Origin: Solanum dulcamara
Lineage: Eukaryota; Streptophyta; Magnoliopsida; Solanales; Solanaceae
Length of the DNA stretch: 64,000 nucleotides
Assembly (NCBI RefSeq): GCF_947179165.1
Contig: NC_077241.1
Span: 31,119,246 to 31,183,245, forward strand
Reading direction: 5' to 3'
Shown here: one piece after another, positions 33,953 to 46,379 of the stretch
Position numbering within the stretch: the stretch's first letter is position 1
How the letters are laid out: the number at the start of each line of letters is the position of its first letter
Notes under the pieces: generated by a model
Seen by the model: the letters and a program-made list of their open reading frames with translations, nothing else
Database searches by the model: none
Told to the model about the DNA's origin: nothing
Position numbers and translations under genes: made by a program

Positions 33953-35938
33953 AGGATCGACCCATGATAGGCTTTCACCCCTGGGCTGCCACTGTACTTA
34001 CAGATTGCTCCACCTTGTTCTTTAATATTTAATATTATTATTTTGGTGGTCATGATCTTTTTTATGCTTTGGAACTATGGACCAATAGTATACGACAAGG
34101 GAATAATCACTTAAGGAAGTACAATGACATAAGGAAAAAATGTAACATCCACATAATAATTTAGGAGTTTAAATGACACAATTGGCTCTATGAAGCTTGC
34201 TGTTGAAAGTATATTTTTCATACTAGTTCTTAGAAGAGTAAAACTACAGATCTAATAGTAGCACATATTGAGGTACCTTGACACACAAGAAAGGGGATCT
34301 TTAGCTACGTTGGAGATCGTATGCTGCCACTATGTATCTTTTACTTGGAAGAGCACTTAGGAAGCTCACTTGTTGGTAGTGACACAAGTATTAGATTTCA
34401 TCCAAAAAGTATGGAATTGAATAGCTTTACATACCTTGTTGTACCACTCATATAGTGTAACGAATTAACATCCTTATGTTTAGATTATTAATCTACAATG
34501 AAATAAGTAATAAAACTAGTATTAGGGGGTAATCAACATATTTACGCTACTTGATCTCTGTAAACCAGTAAGCGGACAGTAAACCCATAATTTATCAACC
34601 AAAGGTATTCTTTCCACCCCTTCTCCTCTTGTTATGTCTATATATCAGAAAACTTTCTTAATTAGAGCCACAAAACACCTTGGACTTCATAATACATACA
34701 AAATAGTATACCAAAATATGGCAGGCAACAAGCTCATGCAATAATCGATTAAGTGGTGTATCACCATACTCTATGTTTTGTCATTTAAGAAGTCCTCATA
34801 ACTTCTCCACATATCCAGCTATACACCCCTATTATAATATACTTAAAATAGTAGCTAAACATCATAGTGTGGCAGAAGAAATATGAAATCATGATATTCA
34901 ATCACTGTCCAATGAGTTCTAATTAACATTACATTTAAAATAATCCAATGAGCTCACAATTGAAGTTAAAGTGGACTCCCCTTCATGTCTGTCCCAACAT
35001 GCACAAACACCGCAACATCCCTCCCCAATATTACACCATGTAAATGGAACAATCCCAATTTTACTAACACATAATAAACATCCTAATTACCTCAAGCTTA
35101 AGAGAGGGAGAAAATTCTAGTAGCTTACCTTACTTGGCGAAGATTTTATTCTCTTAGTTAATACCCTCCAACTGCTTGAACTCTTATTCAATCTTAGCTT
35201 AAAAATAGGGATAGTACGAACCCTAATGTATTTTATGACTTCTATAAGAAGCTAAGAGAAAACAAGAGAGAACCCTAGAGAATCTGATTTTTTTCCATGT
35301 TAAAAATAGGTGAAATGAGCTGATCTCAATTCCTTTTAAAGAGACCTTCTTTGACCGACCTTCAATTATTTTTGGACATAATTTATCAAGTAGGTTATAT
35401 ACCTACTTGGAATTTTTACTTGGGCCTTTGTGGACTTGTATTTATTAGGCCTCGACTGCCCATTTTCCCTTTATTTTTCCATTCAACTAGGGCCAGAATT
35501 AATTCAAGTAGGTGGTAGTGTATTTGGCCCTATAATCTGTCCAAAAGTGTTTTAGTAGGTGATGCACCAACTTGGTTCTTAGGCTAGACAATAAGTCTAA
35601 GTAGGCGATGCACCTACTTATCAACTACTAGCTTAGTTAAGTCAAGAAAACAACTCACTTATTTTATTCCATTTCTAAATCTTAATCTCTTTTGCTTTAA
35701 CTTAACACTTCACTTTAAAGTTTAAACCCAAATACCACCTTACTACCTCGAGTTTAAATACTTCCGTCGAGGTTAACTTGGAGTATACAAGCTAAAATGT
35801 TCAAGGCGTTACAACACCTTCCAATCTATTTTAAGCCAACACTACTCTTATAATAAACATGGTCCCTCACCTACACGATAAGGCTATGTAAAGTGTCATA
35901 TGAATAGAACTAGCATACGGAGAATACAGGGTGTTACA
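33953..35938 (-). repeat. truncated family-III LTR (probable 5' LTR of F)
   Basis: Direct repeat of 24285-26272: same order of gatcgacccatg, gggctgccactgta, cacttgttggtagtgacaca, and end gggtgttaca at 35938. The left 700 bp or so of the LTR is missing. The right end is complete and abuts tccac and family-II LTR. Confidence 0.78.
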
Positions 35939-36720
35939 TCCACGATCTCCCAAGGTTGAAAGTTTTCCTCACAAAGGTTTATGGTATACATTCGACTATG
36001 ATTCATGACTCTTACTATGATTACAATTCTCATTATGTCTCATGTCATTGTATAAGGCAAATGGCTTCATACATTGGCTTATGATCATCACTATAATGTT
36101 TATGTTTTCACGTGACTCAATTATGGTTTTCAAATTGCATTGAGGTTGTTCATGAATTACTATCATACTTTAATTACTTACTTAGTATGTTTTCTAACAT
36201 GGTCAATTGCACTTTATGATATCATGCATTGCATTGCTCACATACTTAGTACATTCAAAGTACTAACGCATACTCTCTTGCCTACATGATATAACCATAT
36301 AGGGACCCGAGTTTCTCCTCATTCTCCTCCATGTGGCTAGTTGGGATCATTTGAAGGCTACTCTTAGTGAGTTTCCATGTTTTGGGAATAATTTTCATTT
36401 TCTTTCTAGATTATGCTATGTTGAGACCTCTAGGCATCTATCATGTACTTTATTTCTATTTTCTGTGAAGGTGAGCTAGGAACATGTCTTAGCCCCTGCC
36501 AAGCCTAAGATTAGAGGTATTATTAGAAAAATATAAGGCGAGTCTTGACTATTGATGTTTGATATGATGTTTTCCCATAGTCCCACTTTCCCCTTTTAAA
36601 TTCCGCTTGTCATTTATTTGTCATTACCATAGGCTAAATAAATGCTAAGAGGCTTCAATAGGTATTTTCATTTTTCTCATTTACCATGTCATATCTAGAA
36701 TCTAGGCTTGGGTCATGAAA
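35939..36720 (+). repeat. LTR family II, plus copy, 3' part
   Basis: Matches the reverse complement of 21576-22230: cttagtacattcaaagtact, then ggtgagctaggaacatgtc, and end tctaggcttgggtcatgaaa (expected ...GGGTCGTGACA). Continues the copy interrupted at 21448. Right edge 36720. Confidence 0.65.
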
Positions 36721-36881
36721 AGAATGAATCGGATTGAATTGAATGATATGATAGATGGAATGGTAGTTTCTGTTATATTTAGTTAGTAACTAGTCTCCCT
36801 TTTGTTATATTCCGCTCTCCTTGTATGGGTTGGGAAAGGGCCGGGTGGATTACCTTTAGGAGCTAAGTCAAAGATCTTAAT
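36721..36881. other. unassigned junction sequence
   Basis: Between the family-II LTR end and the family-I LTR start. agaatgaatcggatt could be a mutated PBS but the match is poor. Nothing else recognised. Confidence 0.25.
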
Positions 36882-38538
36882 TATTATACCCCATCCTTTT
36901 GTACCTTGGAACATCTTCTTAAGCTTCTTAAAAGTTTCCATGTGATCCCTATCATTTGCAACGTTACCAAATAACTCTAAGGAAGGGAGAATGTGATGCC
37001 CCATGATAGGAAAGATTGGAAATAGGGTTATAAGAATTCGAAAGGGGTTGGAGTCCATGTAACGAGTCTTAGGACTCGAATTAGTTGCATAAGCGACCAA
37101 CTTGAATGTCTTACATACTTAAGCTACTTGAGTACCTAACGAACCTACGTAGTAAGGATTACATAGGTTCTTCAAGTGAGATGAGATTATGAACCCACAA
37201 AAAAAGAGTAAGTAGGTGATACTCCTACTTGAACACATGGAAGAATATGGCGAAGGTACGTGGCAGTAGGTTATGTACCTACTTAGGGTCACATAGGTGA
37301 TACAGCAGCTTGGGGTGGTCTCTACGTGCCACATGACAGCCTAGGAGTAGCCACATGGATGTGTTGGCCCAATAGGAAATTGACACATGTCACCTCCTAA
37401 GGAGGTGTATATATGTTTATTTTGATGACTAAAGTTCATTTTATCCTTTACTTAGAACAAAAAAACAAAGAAAAGAAGAGAAACCCTAGAAACTAGAGAG
37501 AGTAACGTCGGCCAAGATAGAAAGAGGTGAGCCCTCTGATTTCGTTCTGTGAAGTAATTATCTAAGGTGTTCCTCGGTCAATTGGGCGTGTTAATAACAT
37601 AAATTTACTATTTAGAGCAGCATAAAAGGGTAACGAGCAGCCACCACAATTTCAGCCGCGTTAGAGAGCTTCCGAGGTGAGTTTTGGCAAGGTAAGGTTC
37701 TCCCTTTCGAGTTGGAGTTAATGATGTTGTTATGAAGTATATTAATTGTATTAAATGAAGTTTGAAGTAGGAAAAATGGCATAAGTATGCTGGACGTTGT
37801 GAACAAACAAAATCAAAGTCGTTCTAGCCGAGTTAAAGTTGTTAAAGTTGCATAGTGTTGTTATGATTGTGGTGTTGTCTTTGGAGATGGTTTAATTGCG
37901 TGTTTTAGGGATGGAATGTGGGTCAAAAGAGGTATGGGTGCTTCTGGTTTCATCCACATAACCCTCCATTCTATGTGGTTAAAGATTTTATGAATTAACG
38001 ATTGAAAACCTTATTTTGGTATCGTGATTTTTGGTGAATTATTTGGAGTTTGTATTGTGTAATATTGAAGTGATTTACTTATACATAGCTGCTGATTGTT
38101 GTTGTTGGTTGGCTGTACTAATTGAAGATGTAATTGGAAGTTCGGATCGGGTAGGTTATAGGAGAGATGCTGCCGAATTTCTGTTAACTTCTCGACTAAC
38201 TAATAGACTAGTAGAGAAAGGTGAATAAGGAAATGATTCCTATGGAGGATTAATTGTAGATATGGAAGCTATAAAGTCAAGGGTTATTGACGTTAGTGTT
38301 ACTTTTATGTTAAATAGGTTCAGGGGACGACAAGACAAGCACATTTAAGAAGAATCCATAAGAGGTATGTAAATCTATCTTTCTTTTCTTTTGGCATGTC
38401 TTAGTCTTAAGTGGTTTGTATATGAAATGTGGGAATAATTCCATTCATAGAACCCCGAGTATGGTTCATAAATCTTATTCACTTCTTGATGTTAGAACTC
38501 CTGCAATAGTTGAGTTATTGCCTTGTAAGTCTTCTACA
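36882..38538 (+). repeat. family-I LTR, 3' truncated
   Basis: Starts tattataccccatcctttt (expected tgttatacccc) and follows the family through aactctaaggaagggagaat, ttacatacttaagctacttg, TATA-like ggtgtatatatg at 37404, a splice-donor-like agaggtgagcc near 37525, and aggttcaggggacgac near 38320. It stops at about 38538, where family-V LTR of element A takes over. A 105-codon minus ORF at 36783-37100 is antisense LTR sequence. Confidence 0.78.
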
Positions 38539-41131
38539 TGACGAACTAACACTAGACCAATCCCGAACTTGGTGTGACCTACACAAGAGCTACTAAGTAC
38601 AAAAAATGACAATGTGTAAATATACAATATAGATCTAACTATCCAAAAGTACAAGTGTGAGTCTACAAAAGAAGGAAAGTAGCAAGTCTCTGAACACCGG
38701 TAGCTCATCACAATCTGAATTTGGCACCACTGTGGATAATCAGACGCACGCTGGGGGTGGCTTGAACTGGGAGCTTCATAAAAAAGATGTAGAAGTGCAA
38801 TATGAGTACCAAAACACAGGATACTCAGTAGACGTCATAGGCCGACCGAGCTCAGAAAAAATAAATATATAATAAGCAGCACGATGGTACTAATAACAAT
38901 AAGAGAGGAGCATAAACTAAAAATACGGGAAATGAGGGTACGGGAATAATCATATGGTTATCAAGTAAGTTCAACCAACCATTTAATCATATCAATAATC
39001 TCAACTGATAAAATACCCCAAGATTGCACAATTGTAACTCGTAGTTAAGGCTCAATATCCTCCAAAAGTATCATGAAGAGCCCGGAATAAACCTCGAGCT
39101 CATCACATAATGGGGCGCCTGGAATCATACTTTGAGCTCATCAACACCAAAGTAATAACCCGGAATATGTATCAACGGCTCACCCGAAATTCACACATCG
39201 AGCTTATCAAATGAAATAAAGTGTAGCCCAAAGTCAATAAAAGGGTCGCCTAGAATTATGCCTCGAGCTCATCAACTATTAATTTCCATAAATAAGATAA
39301 CACCGATTTTCCTTAAATCCATCCCATTTATTCATCAACCAAAAGTCCTATTATTATCATCTTTTACTCTTTCTTTTAAACAGGGCATTTAACACCGACG
39401 AGGTAAATAAGGCAAATAGTATGTCAAAAATCATATGACACTCACCTGAGACTCCGGTGTATTGAAAGCACAGCCTCGGGCCCAACATTTCAATATCATA
39501 AGCAACCAAGGCATAAGCATAAATCAAAAATCATATCAAGTGACCAACCGAAACCATACAAGTCAACCAAGAAGCATTCTAAGTTCAAATCACCATGGAG
39601 AAAGTTCTAAGGACTAAACAATGTAAACAAGTCAAGATATCACCTAGACTAAGGATACAACAACTAAAACCCCAACTAGACACTAACGATGACCATCGAC
39701 TAATCATGAATTACTACTCAAAATATACTAATTATAACCAAGCCAAGTCTAACAAGAGTAAGCCATAACCAACCTAGAACTAGAACCGCAACCGACATGC
39801 TAAACTTTAATCTTTAATTTTTCGCCCGACTCCAAAGGATGCCACTCTATCAAATTACTGAAGAACACATCAAAACAAGGCAACGATACCCATATTGCTA
39901 TAATTAAAAATAGAACTAAAATTGCGTAAAAATTTGACATTAGGACCTGCACACGAAATTGAATAACCAACACCATCACAAGGTCCCAAATAATTCATGA
40001 AACTTGTTCCCCAAAAATGGGCATATTCCGAGCACTAGAAGAGCTCAAACAACCCCAACAAATTCGATCGCTAGAATAGTTCAAAAATGCAAAGACATGA
40101 TGAATTTAAGCAAAACTTACAAGGTTTTTAGAACATAAAAGTGTCTCAGAACGTCCCCAAAGGAATTCCCAACATACCGGAGCAAGAATGATCAAAAATG
40201 GCCAAGAGGAGCTCTCAAAACCCCAAATTTACTATGTCCCAAAATAGGACTTAGCTTTCGGAAATAGGTCTTTTAATTCACTGAAATAAGTGAATTTATT
40301 CATCGCGATCGCGAGGTATGCTCCAGCTAAACCATCGCGATTGTGATGGTCAGTCATGCGATTGTGATGCCAAGGGTCTCAGACCTTCGTGATCGCAGAC
40401 CCTGGGTCGCGAACGTGAAGAGCAAAAGCTCTTACACCAGCAGTTCAGCTGATGTTGAACTTTGAATAATTGAGTCTTTCTAAAATGGGGCTCCGAAATT
40501 CATTCGACACCCCACAAATGCAAATAGACATAGCTACCCAACCAAAAATGGCATTTCAAACTCAATGGAATTGACGGATTTTCCAACGGAGGCTATTTCC
40601 TTAAAATATTGACCAAAGTGAACACTTTCCAATAAAAGTTCTCAAAATGCACCAACAGCCTAAAACTCATTCTGAGCACCTCGGGAATCAAACCAAAGGT
40701 CATTCTAGACCAATATCGGCATTCTAGAGCTAACCACACTAACAAAATTTCCATCCGAGCGCATTTACTCAAAATATTGACCAAAGTCAAATCTTGGCAA
40801 AAACTTAAAGTTAAAATGGAAAAATCACCTAAACTCAAAATAAAGACTCCAAAACCCAAACCAACCTTCCTTCTAGACCAAAATGGACCTTTTAGAGCTG
40901 ATGGAACCATCAAAATTCTCATACGATGCCCGAATCTTTGAATGTTGACTAAAGTCAACTCTTTCTAAGCTTAAGCGACAAAAATGGCCAAACTAACTTA
41001 AAACTCAACCAAACACCTTGAGGAGTATGCCACCCATCCCAACACTACATAAGAGCTATAAAGAAGCTACGAGATAGGGTAAAATGGTAAAAACATGCAA
41101 AAACACAAAAATGACCTTGGAGGTCATTACA
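38539..41131 (-). repeat. family-V LTR, 3' copy of element A
   Basis: The right end aggtcattaca at 41131 is a TGTAATGACC start on the minus strand. The left end is truncated: compared with 56741 it lacks about 215 bp. It contains a block rich in gcgatcgcga/gcgattgtga (40300-40420) and three 168-bp repeats (40540-41030). ORFs at 38475-38711, 38657-38872 and 40593-40958 lie within it and have no family signature. Confidence 0.8.
40540..41030 (-). repeat. 168-bp tandem repeats in the family-V LTR
   Basis: The marker aaaatattgaccaaagt (or tgaatgttgactaaagt) occurs at 40603, 40771 and 40939, exactly 168 bp apart. The marker ttctagaccaa...ttctagagct recurs in register. About three diverged units. 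The 121-codon frame at 40593-40958 reads through them and repeats TLVNI-type segments. Confidence 0.75.
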
Positions 41132-41179
41132 ATATCCACTACTAGAAAGCTTTTCATCCTCTAAAGTCAAGGGAAAAAG

Positions 41180-41980
41180 GTACGTGGTGTCTCAAAAAGA
41201 TGAGGATATTGGGTCCTCATATCCTACTCGATATCTCAAGTAGCCTTCTCGATCGGACGACGCTTCTACTGGATTTCATCGATGGAATCTCCTTAGACCT
41301 CAACTTCCTAACCTACCTGTCCAAAATGGCTACAGGCTCCTCCTCAAAGGCTAAGGACTCATCAAATGAACCAAATCCCACTGAAGTAAGTGAGAGTCAT
41401 CTGAAATGTACTGCCATAGCATAGAAACATAGAATACAGGATGAATGCCTAAAAGTGCTAGAGGCAAGGCCTACTCATAAGCTGCCTCCCCTACTCATCT
41501 CAAGATCCTAAAACACCCCTCTTCTCGGTTCTCATCACACCCTTCATGGGAGACACTCACTAGAATACTCGATCTATAACCATAAACTCCATAGGCCGTA
41601 CCCTCCATTCAGCATAACTCTTCTGCCTACTCTGGGTAGTACAGAGCTTCTCCTGAATCATACAAACTTTGTTCATTGATTCACACAGCAAATTGGTGCC
41701 CAAGGCCTAACCTCAAAAGCATCAAACCAGCCTACTGGGGAATGACATCTCTTACCATACAATGCCTCAAAAGGTGCTATCTCGATGCTCGAATGGTAGC
41801 TATTGTTATCTGCAAACTCTGCCAAAGTCAAGGACTGATCCCTCTGACCCCCAAAAGTAATAACATAGGCTTATAACATGTCCTACAAGACCTGAGTTGT
41901 CCTCTCTGACTGACCATCGGTCTAGGGGTGGAAAGTTATGCTAAGCTCGACTTGGGTACCCAACACTATCTAAATAGACC
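41180..41980 (-). pseudogene. element A chromodomain and integrase C-terminus
   Basis: The plus-strand wording at 41200-41340 (gatgaggatattgggtcctc and following) is the complement of a degraded ...WEAEADM-x-x-RYPHLF-type chromodomain, preceded by an ILDRQVRKLR-like block near 41310. No long frame survives. Integrase C-terminal remnants follow to about 41980 (LYGRRC-like sequence near 41750). The call rests on position and residual similarity. Confidence 0.55.
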
Positions 41981-42560
41981 CTAAAAATATGATGTGAACT
42001 GAGTACCACATTTTGAAATGATAGATACTAGTACCGCATGCAAATGGACCACCTCTTAGATGTAAATTTGAGCCAATTTATGTGAAATGTTGATAGTCTG
42101 GATTGATAAGAAGTGAGCAGACTTGGTCAATCGATCTATGATAATCCAAATAGAATCAAAACCTCAGGAGGTACGTGGTAAACCTACTACAAAGTCCATA
42201 GCTATCCGCTCCAACTTCTACTTTGGAATGGGTAGCCACTAGGTCAAACCACCTGGCCTTTGATGCTCGAACTTAACCTGTTAATAATTCAAGCACCTAG
42301 CCACAAAAGCTATAATGTCCTACTTCATCCCACACTACTAATAATGCTGTCGTAGGTCGTGATACATCCTCGCCGCACTGGGATGAATGGAATATATGGA
42401 ACAATGGGCCTCCTCAAAGATGAGCCTAACTAGATTTCCAACTCTAGGAACATAGATACAACCCTCAATACTCAAAATGCCATTTGGATCTAAGGTTGCC
42501 TTCCTAGACTCCACACTAAGGACCTTGTCATGAATCACCCTCAACTGTAGGTCCTCAAAC
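41981..42560 (-). pseudogene. element A integrase core
   Basis: Minus strand 42338-42544: IFEEAHCSIYSIHPSAARMY, HDLRQHY (H2C2 start). At 42110-42220: LERIAMDFVVGLPRTS-stop-GFDSIWIIIDRLTKSAHFL (first catalytic Asp kept). Near 42000-42030: SIISKCGTQF, where SDRGTQF is expected, so the second catalytic Asp is Lys. Several stops. Confidence 0.75.
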
Positions 42561-42649
42561 TGCTGCCCCCGAATCTAGTCCATCAAGGAAGACCTAGCCT
42601 CTACATAAATAAGTACCTTGATCGGCTCAAAAATATCAAGATGAACCAT

Positions 42650-43140
42650 CTAGTTAGCTAAGGGCTGAATGTTTGAAGCTAAATGATGCTCTTCTACTAA
42701 TAATAATGCAAAACTCCCCATACTCACCGTCTTTTGGATCAAAGCATCTGCTACTATATTTGCCTTGCCTAGGTGATAGAGGATGGTGGCATCATAGTCC
42801 TGCAGCAACTCTAACCACCTGTGCTGGCTCAAATTAAGGTCTTTCTAGCTAAATATGTATTGAAGGCTATGATGGTCAATGTAGATCATAAAATAGGCTC
42901 TATACAAGTAATGCCTCTAAATCTTTAATGCAAAGACTACTGCCGCCAACTCCAAATCTTGTGTGGGGTAGTTCCACTCATATACCTTCAGCTATGTAGA
43001 AGCATATTTAATAACCCAACCCTACTGCATCAGAACGTAACCCAAACCAACAAATGAAGCATCACAATACACTGTAAATCAGTGGTCCTCAATAGAAAGA
43101 GTAATAATCAGAGCTGAAGTCAACAAGGGTTTGAGCTTCA
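42650..43140 (-). pseudogene. element A RNase H
   Basis: 42650-42832 reads MSQHRWLELLQDYDATILYH, LGKANIVADALIQKTVSMGS, the C-terminal end of gypsy RNase H. Between 42840 and 43140 the minus strand shows broken LEL-x-AVVFALK- and KIYTDHRSLQY-like pieces with stops. Confidence 0.72.
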
Positions 43141-43199
43141 CAAAGCTCTCCTCACACTCGTCAGACCACTAAAATGGAGCATTCTTGTGAGTCAGTCTG

Positions 43200-43830
43200 G
43201 TCAAAAGATCTACAATGGAAGAGAATCCCTCTACAAGCCATTTGTAATACCCTGCCAACCCAATAAAACTATGGACCTCGATAGGAGAAATGGGCCTAGC
43301 CTATTTATGAAATGCCGCTATCTTAGACAGATCTACAATAATCCCATCCTTCGATACCACATGTCCTAAGAATGCCATAACCTCAAGCCAGAATTCACAT
43401 TTAGTGAATTTGACATACAATTGCTGATCTTGCAATGTCTGAAGTACTATCCTCAGGTGCTACTCATATTGCTCTCTTCTCCCGGAGTAGACTAGAATGT
43501 CATTAATGAATACAATGACAAAGGAGTCCAAGTAGGGCCTAAACACATGGTTCATCAAATCCATGAATGCTGCAGGGGCATTAGTCAATCCAAAAGACAT
43601 AACTAAGAACTTATAGTGGCCGTATCGAGTCCTAAAAGAAGTCTTAGGGATATTTGACTCCGTAATCCTTAGCTGGTGGTACCTTGACATCAAGTCTATC
43701 TTAGAGAACACTGTTGCACCCTGGAGCTGGTCAAATAAGTCATCAATCCATGTCATCGGGTACCTATTCTTGATGGTCACCTTATTCAGCTACCAGTAAT
43801 CAATTCACATCACAAGGTACCATCTTTGTT
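43200..43830 (-). pseudogene. element A reverse transcriptase
   Basis: A 106-codon open run at 43460-43780: [87 protein letters not shown]. Motif A Asp (SKIDL) is present. Motif C is FIND rather than FIDD, losing a metal-binding Asp. Connection sequence (decayed) follows to about 43200. The same Asp-to-Asn change is seen in element F. Confidence 0.87.
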
Positions 43831-43926
43831 TTCATGAACAAAATAAGAACACCCTAGCGAGATACACAGGGCCTGATAAACCCCTTACTCAAAAGGTCTT
43901 GGAGCTACACCTTAAGCTACCTCAAC

Positions 43927-44530
43927 TCAACTGAAGCCATACGATATAGTGGAATAGAGATTGGCTATGTACCCATACTCAACATCAATGCCAAAATCAA
44001 TATCATGCTCAGAAGGAAGACCAGGTAGATTGGTGGGAAATATATCAGGGAACTCTCGGACCACCGGAACAGAATTAATAGAAGGAGTCTCAGCACTAGT
44101 GTCACAGACATAAGAAATATAGTCTAGACACCCTTTCCCATTAACGGCTAGGCCTTGAGGAAAGATATCACACCACACAGTACATGACTAGCTGCACCTA
44201 CCTACATGACTGGAGGAATACTAGGCATACATAGGGTAACAGTCTTGGAGAAGTAATCCAAAACCATATGATGAGTATACAACCACTCCATGCCTAGAAT
44301 TAAGTCAAAGACTACCATATCTAGCAAAATCAGGTTAGCTCTAGTATCATACCCCACAATAGTCACCATACAGTATCGATACACTCGATCCACTACTAAA
44401 GAATCACCTATGTGGGTAGCTACACACAGAAGAACATGCAGTGACTCATATAAAACATTCCATCGAGTAGAATAATAAAAGAATACATATAAATAAGTGG
44501 ACCCTGGATCAAATAAGCATAGGAAGGTTG
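43927..44530 (-). pseudogene. element A protease and RT linker
   Basis: Reading from 44515, the minus strand shows CLFDPGSTYLYVFF with the retropepsin active site DPGST intact. The frame stays open through AYRYCMV-like sequence (DRVYRYCMVTIVGYDTRANL) to VVFDLILGMEWLYTHHMVLD and TVTLCMP (44202-44393). 43927-44178 is the linker: VPVVREFPDIFPTNLPGLPS, EHDIDFGIDVEYG. Protease would cut the Gag-Pol precursor. Confidence 0.8.
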
Positions 44531-44589
44531 ATAAGAGACGGAGATCGTACCTTTAATGATGGCATCCGATGTTTTCACCACCAGCCTAC

Positions 44590-45998
44590 CTAAAAAGGCA
44601 TATATATGACTACATCTATCTCTCTTACTTGTCTGGCTTGCCGAGGGACCACCCCTAGTACCCTGGAAATTACCTCTACCACCCTATACACTTTCTCTAG
44701 GCGGTTAAACTGAGGCCTTGGGGGCCTAAACAATATGACCCTATGGACTCTACTGAGTTTGGCATCTGTGATGGCTGATAGTGGGACACTCCCTGACAAA
44801 TTGACCTATCACTCCAAAGTCATATCATGTCCCTCTAAATAAACCCCCTCTATGATGTCCTAGTGGAACCTGAATGGCCACCACAACCTGGAAACCTAAC
44901 AGCTTAACCTTGAGAAGATTGAATATAAGCCTTATTGCCTTGATTGCTAGCACCTGCTAGTCTACCATTAGTAAGCTGTAAGGCTACTTGAACCGATCTA
45001 CTAGGCGGATACTACTATAAATGGCCTCTGCCAAAAGAAACCTTATTATATAACTGATATCCACTAAAACTGCCCTAGCGGCGAGGCCTCTTATCACTGC
45101 CTTTGTAGGCCTTATAAAGTATAGCCTTAATAGTATGGGCATGATCTACTATCTACAAGAATAAACAGCCCGATACAACTATCTGCTCTATAGCCAATAT
45201 CAAAGGAACATATAACCCTCTAATAAATAGGCGTACCCACTCCTTCTCTATCGGCATGATCATGGTAGAAAATCTAAAGAACTCATGAAATTGAGACACA
45301 TACACTGTGACCGTCATCGATCTCTGCACCAGTATTATGAACTCATCCCTCAGTCTCCCCCTGATGTAGGTTACATACTTCTCCATGAAAGCCTCAGAGA
45401 ATTGAGTCCATGACATGGGCAACGATACCACAGTGTGAAGCTAAGATTTGATCTCCACCATTGTTTTGCTGGTCCATTGAGGCAATCCAAGGTTATCTAA
45501 TCTCTCCTAGTAACTAACCATAAATTTGGGGCATCCTCGCCCATGGCACCTGAGAACCTGGGAGGGGACAATCTGATAAACCTCCATAACATTTTCTTCT
45601 CCTCTGCGGTCATAACCGACCTATCTTCCATATGCTGAACAACTATAGGAATGGGTTGGATCACCAGATGAGGAGTGGTAGCAGTAGGCTATAGAACTAG
45701 GGTTTGATTATACTATTTCTCAGCCTGGCTTGAAGTTTGTACCTTCTCTCGGATGTGAGGTCTAGCTGAAGTGCTAGGTAATGTCCCTTCTTAATACATC
45801 CCCTCCATAAGGCTGAGTATTTAGGGCAGAGTATCCTGTAACACTAGTGTGGCCATGAATCTAGGTTGAGGCTAGGCTAGATGCTCCTTTGCTGGCTGAG
45901 GCTCAAAATTCTCAACCTCTATATCTGGCTCCAGCACTGGTGCTGTGGCCTAAGATCTACCTTGGACTCTGTGCCGACCTTTGTCCCTACCCCAAGCT
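44590..45998 (-). pseudogene. element A gag
   Basis: 45153-45431 is the gag core: SWTQFSEAFMEKYVTYIRGR, LRDEFIILVQRSMTVTVYVS, QFHEFFRFSTMIMPIEKEWV, RLFIRGLY. N-terminal pieces (ATAPVLEPDIEVENFEPQPA) lie near 45900-45960, just before the insertion point of H. Toward the C-terminus a decayed zinc-knuckle region (SHYQPSQMP type) lies near 44780-44820. Multiple stops. The first codons are found on the other side of H at 56515-56535. Confidence 0.78.
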
Positions 45999-46379
45999 TG
46001 TTATACCCCATACTTTTGTACCTTAGAAGGTTCCTAAGTTACGTAAGCTTCTTAAGCTCTTAAGTTTATTGAAAGGCTCTTAAGCTTCTTAGAAGTCACC
46101 ATGTGAGCCGGATAATCCATGATGTCATCAAATAACTCTAAGGAAGGGAGAATGAGATACCCTATAATAGAGAAGATTGGAAATAGGGTTATAAGAATCC
46201 AGTAGAAATTGGAGACCAAGTAACGAGTCGTAGGAATCGACTTACTTACTTAAGCTACCAACTTGAAAATCTTACATACTTAAGCTACTTGAGTGCATAC
46301 CAAGCTTATGTAGAAAGTATTACATAGGTTCGTAAAGTAAGACGAGATTACAAACCCATGATGGGGAAAAGAAGGTAAC

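Larger units (their letters stand above)
21449..35938 (-). mobile_element. element F: gypsy chromovirus relic with family-III LTRs
   Basis: The 3' LTR (21449-26272, split) is followed on its right by a purine tract and a minus-strand pol, integrase to RT. The protease/RT linker is interrupted at 29450 by element G. To the right of G only a truncated family-III LTR (33953-35938) remains, which I take as the 5' LTR. Flanks are tccat (21444-21448) and tccac (35939-35943), four of five bases alike, and on both sides lies family-II LTR. Gag, PBS and part of the 5' LTR were deleted together with half of G. Confidence 0.68.

Noticed and set aside
40593..40958. 121-codon minus ORF
   Set aside because: It is produced by the 168-bp repeats of the family-V LTR; no family similarity.
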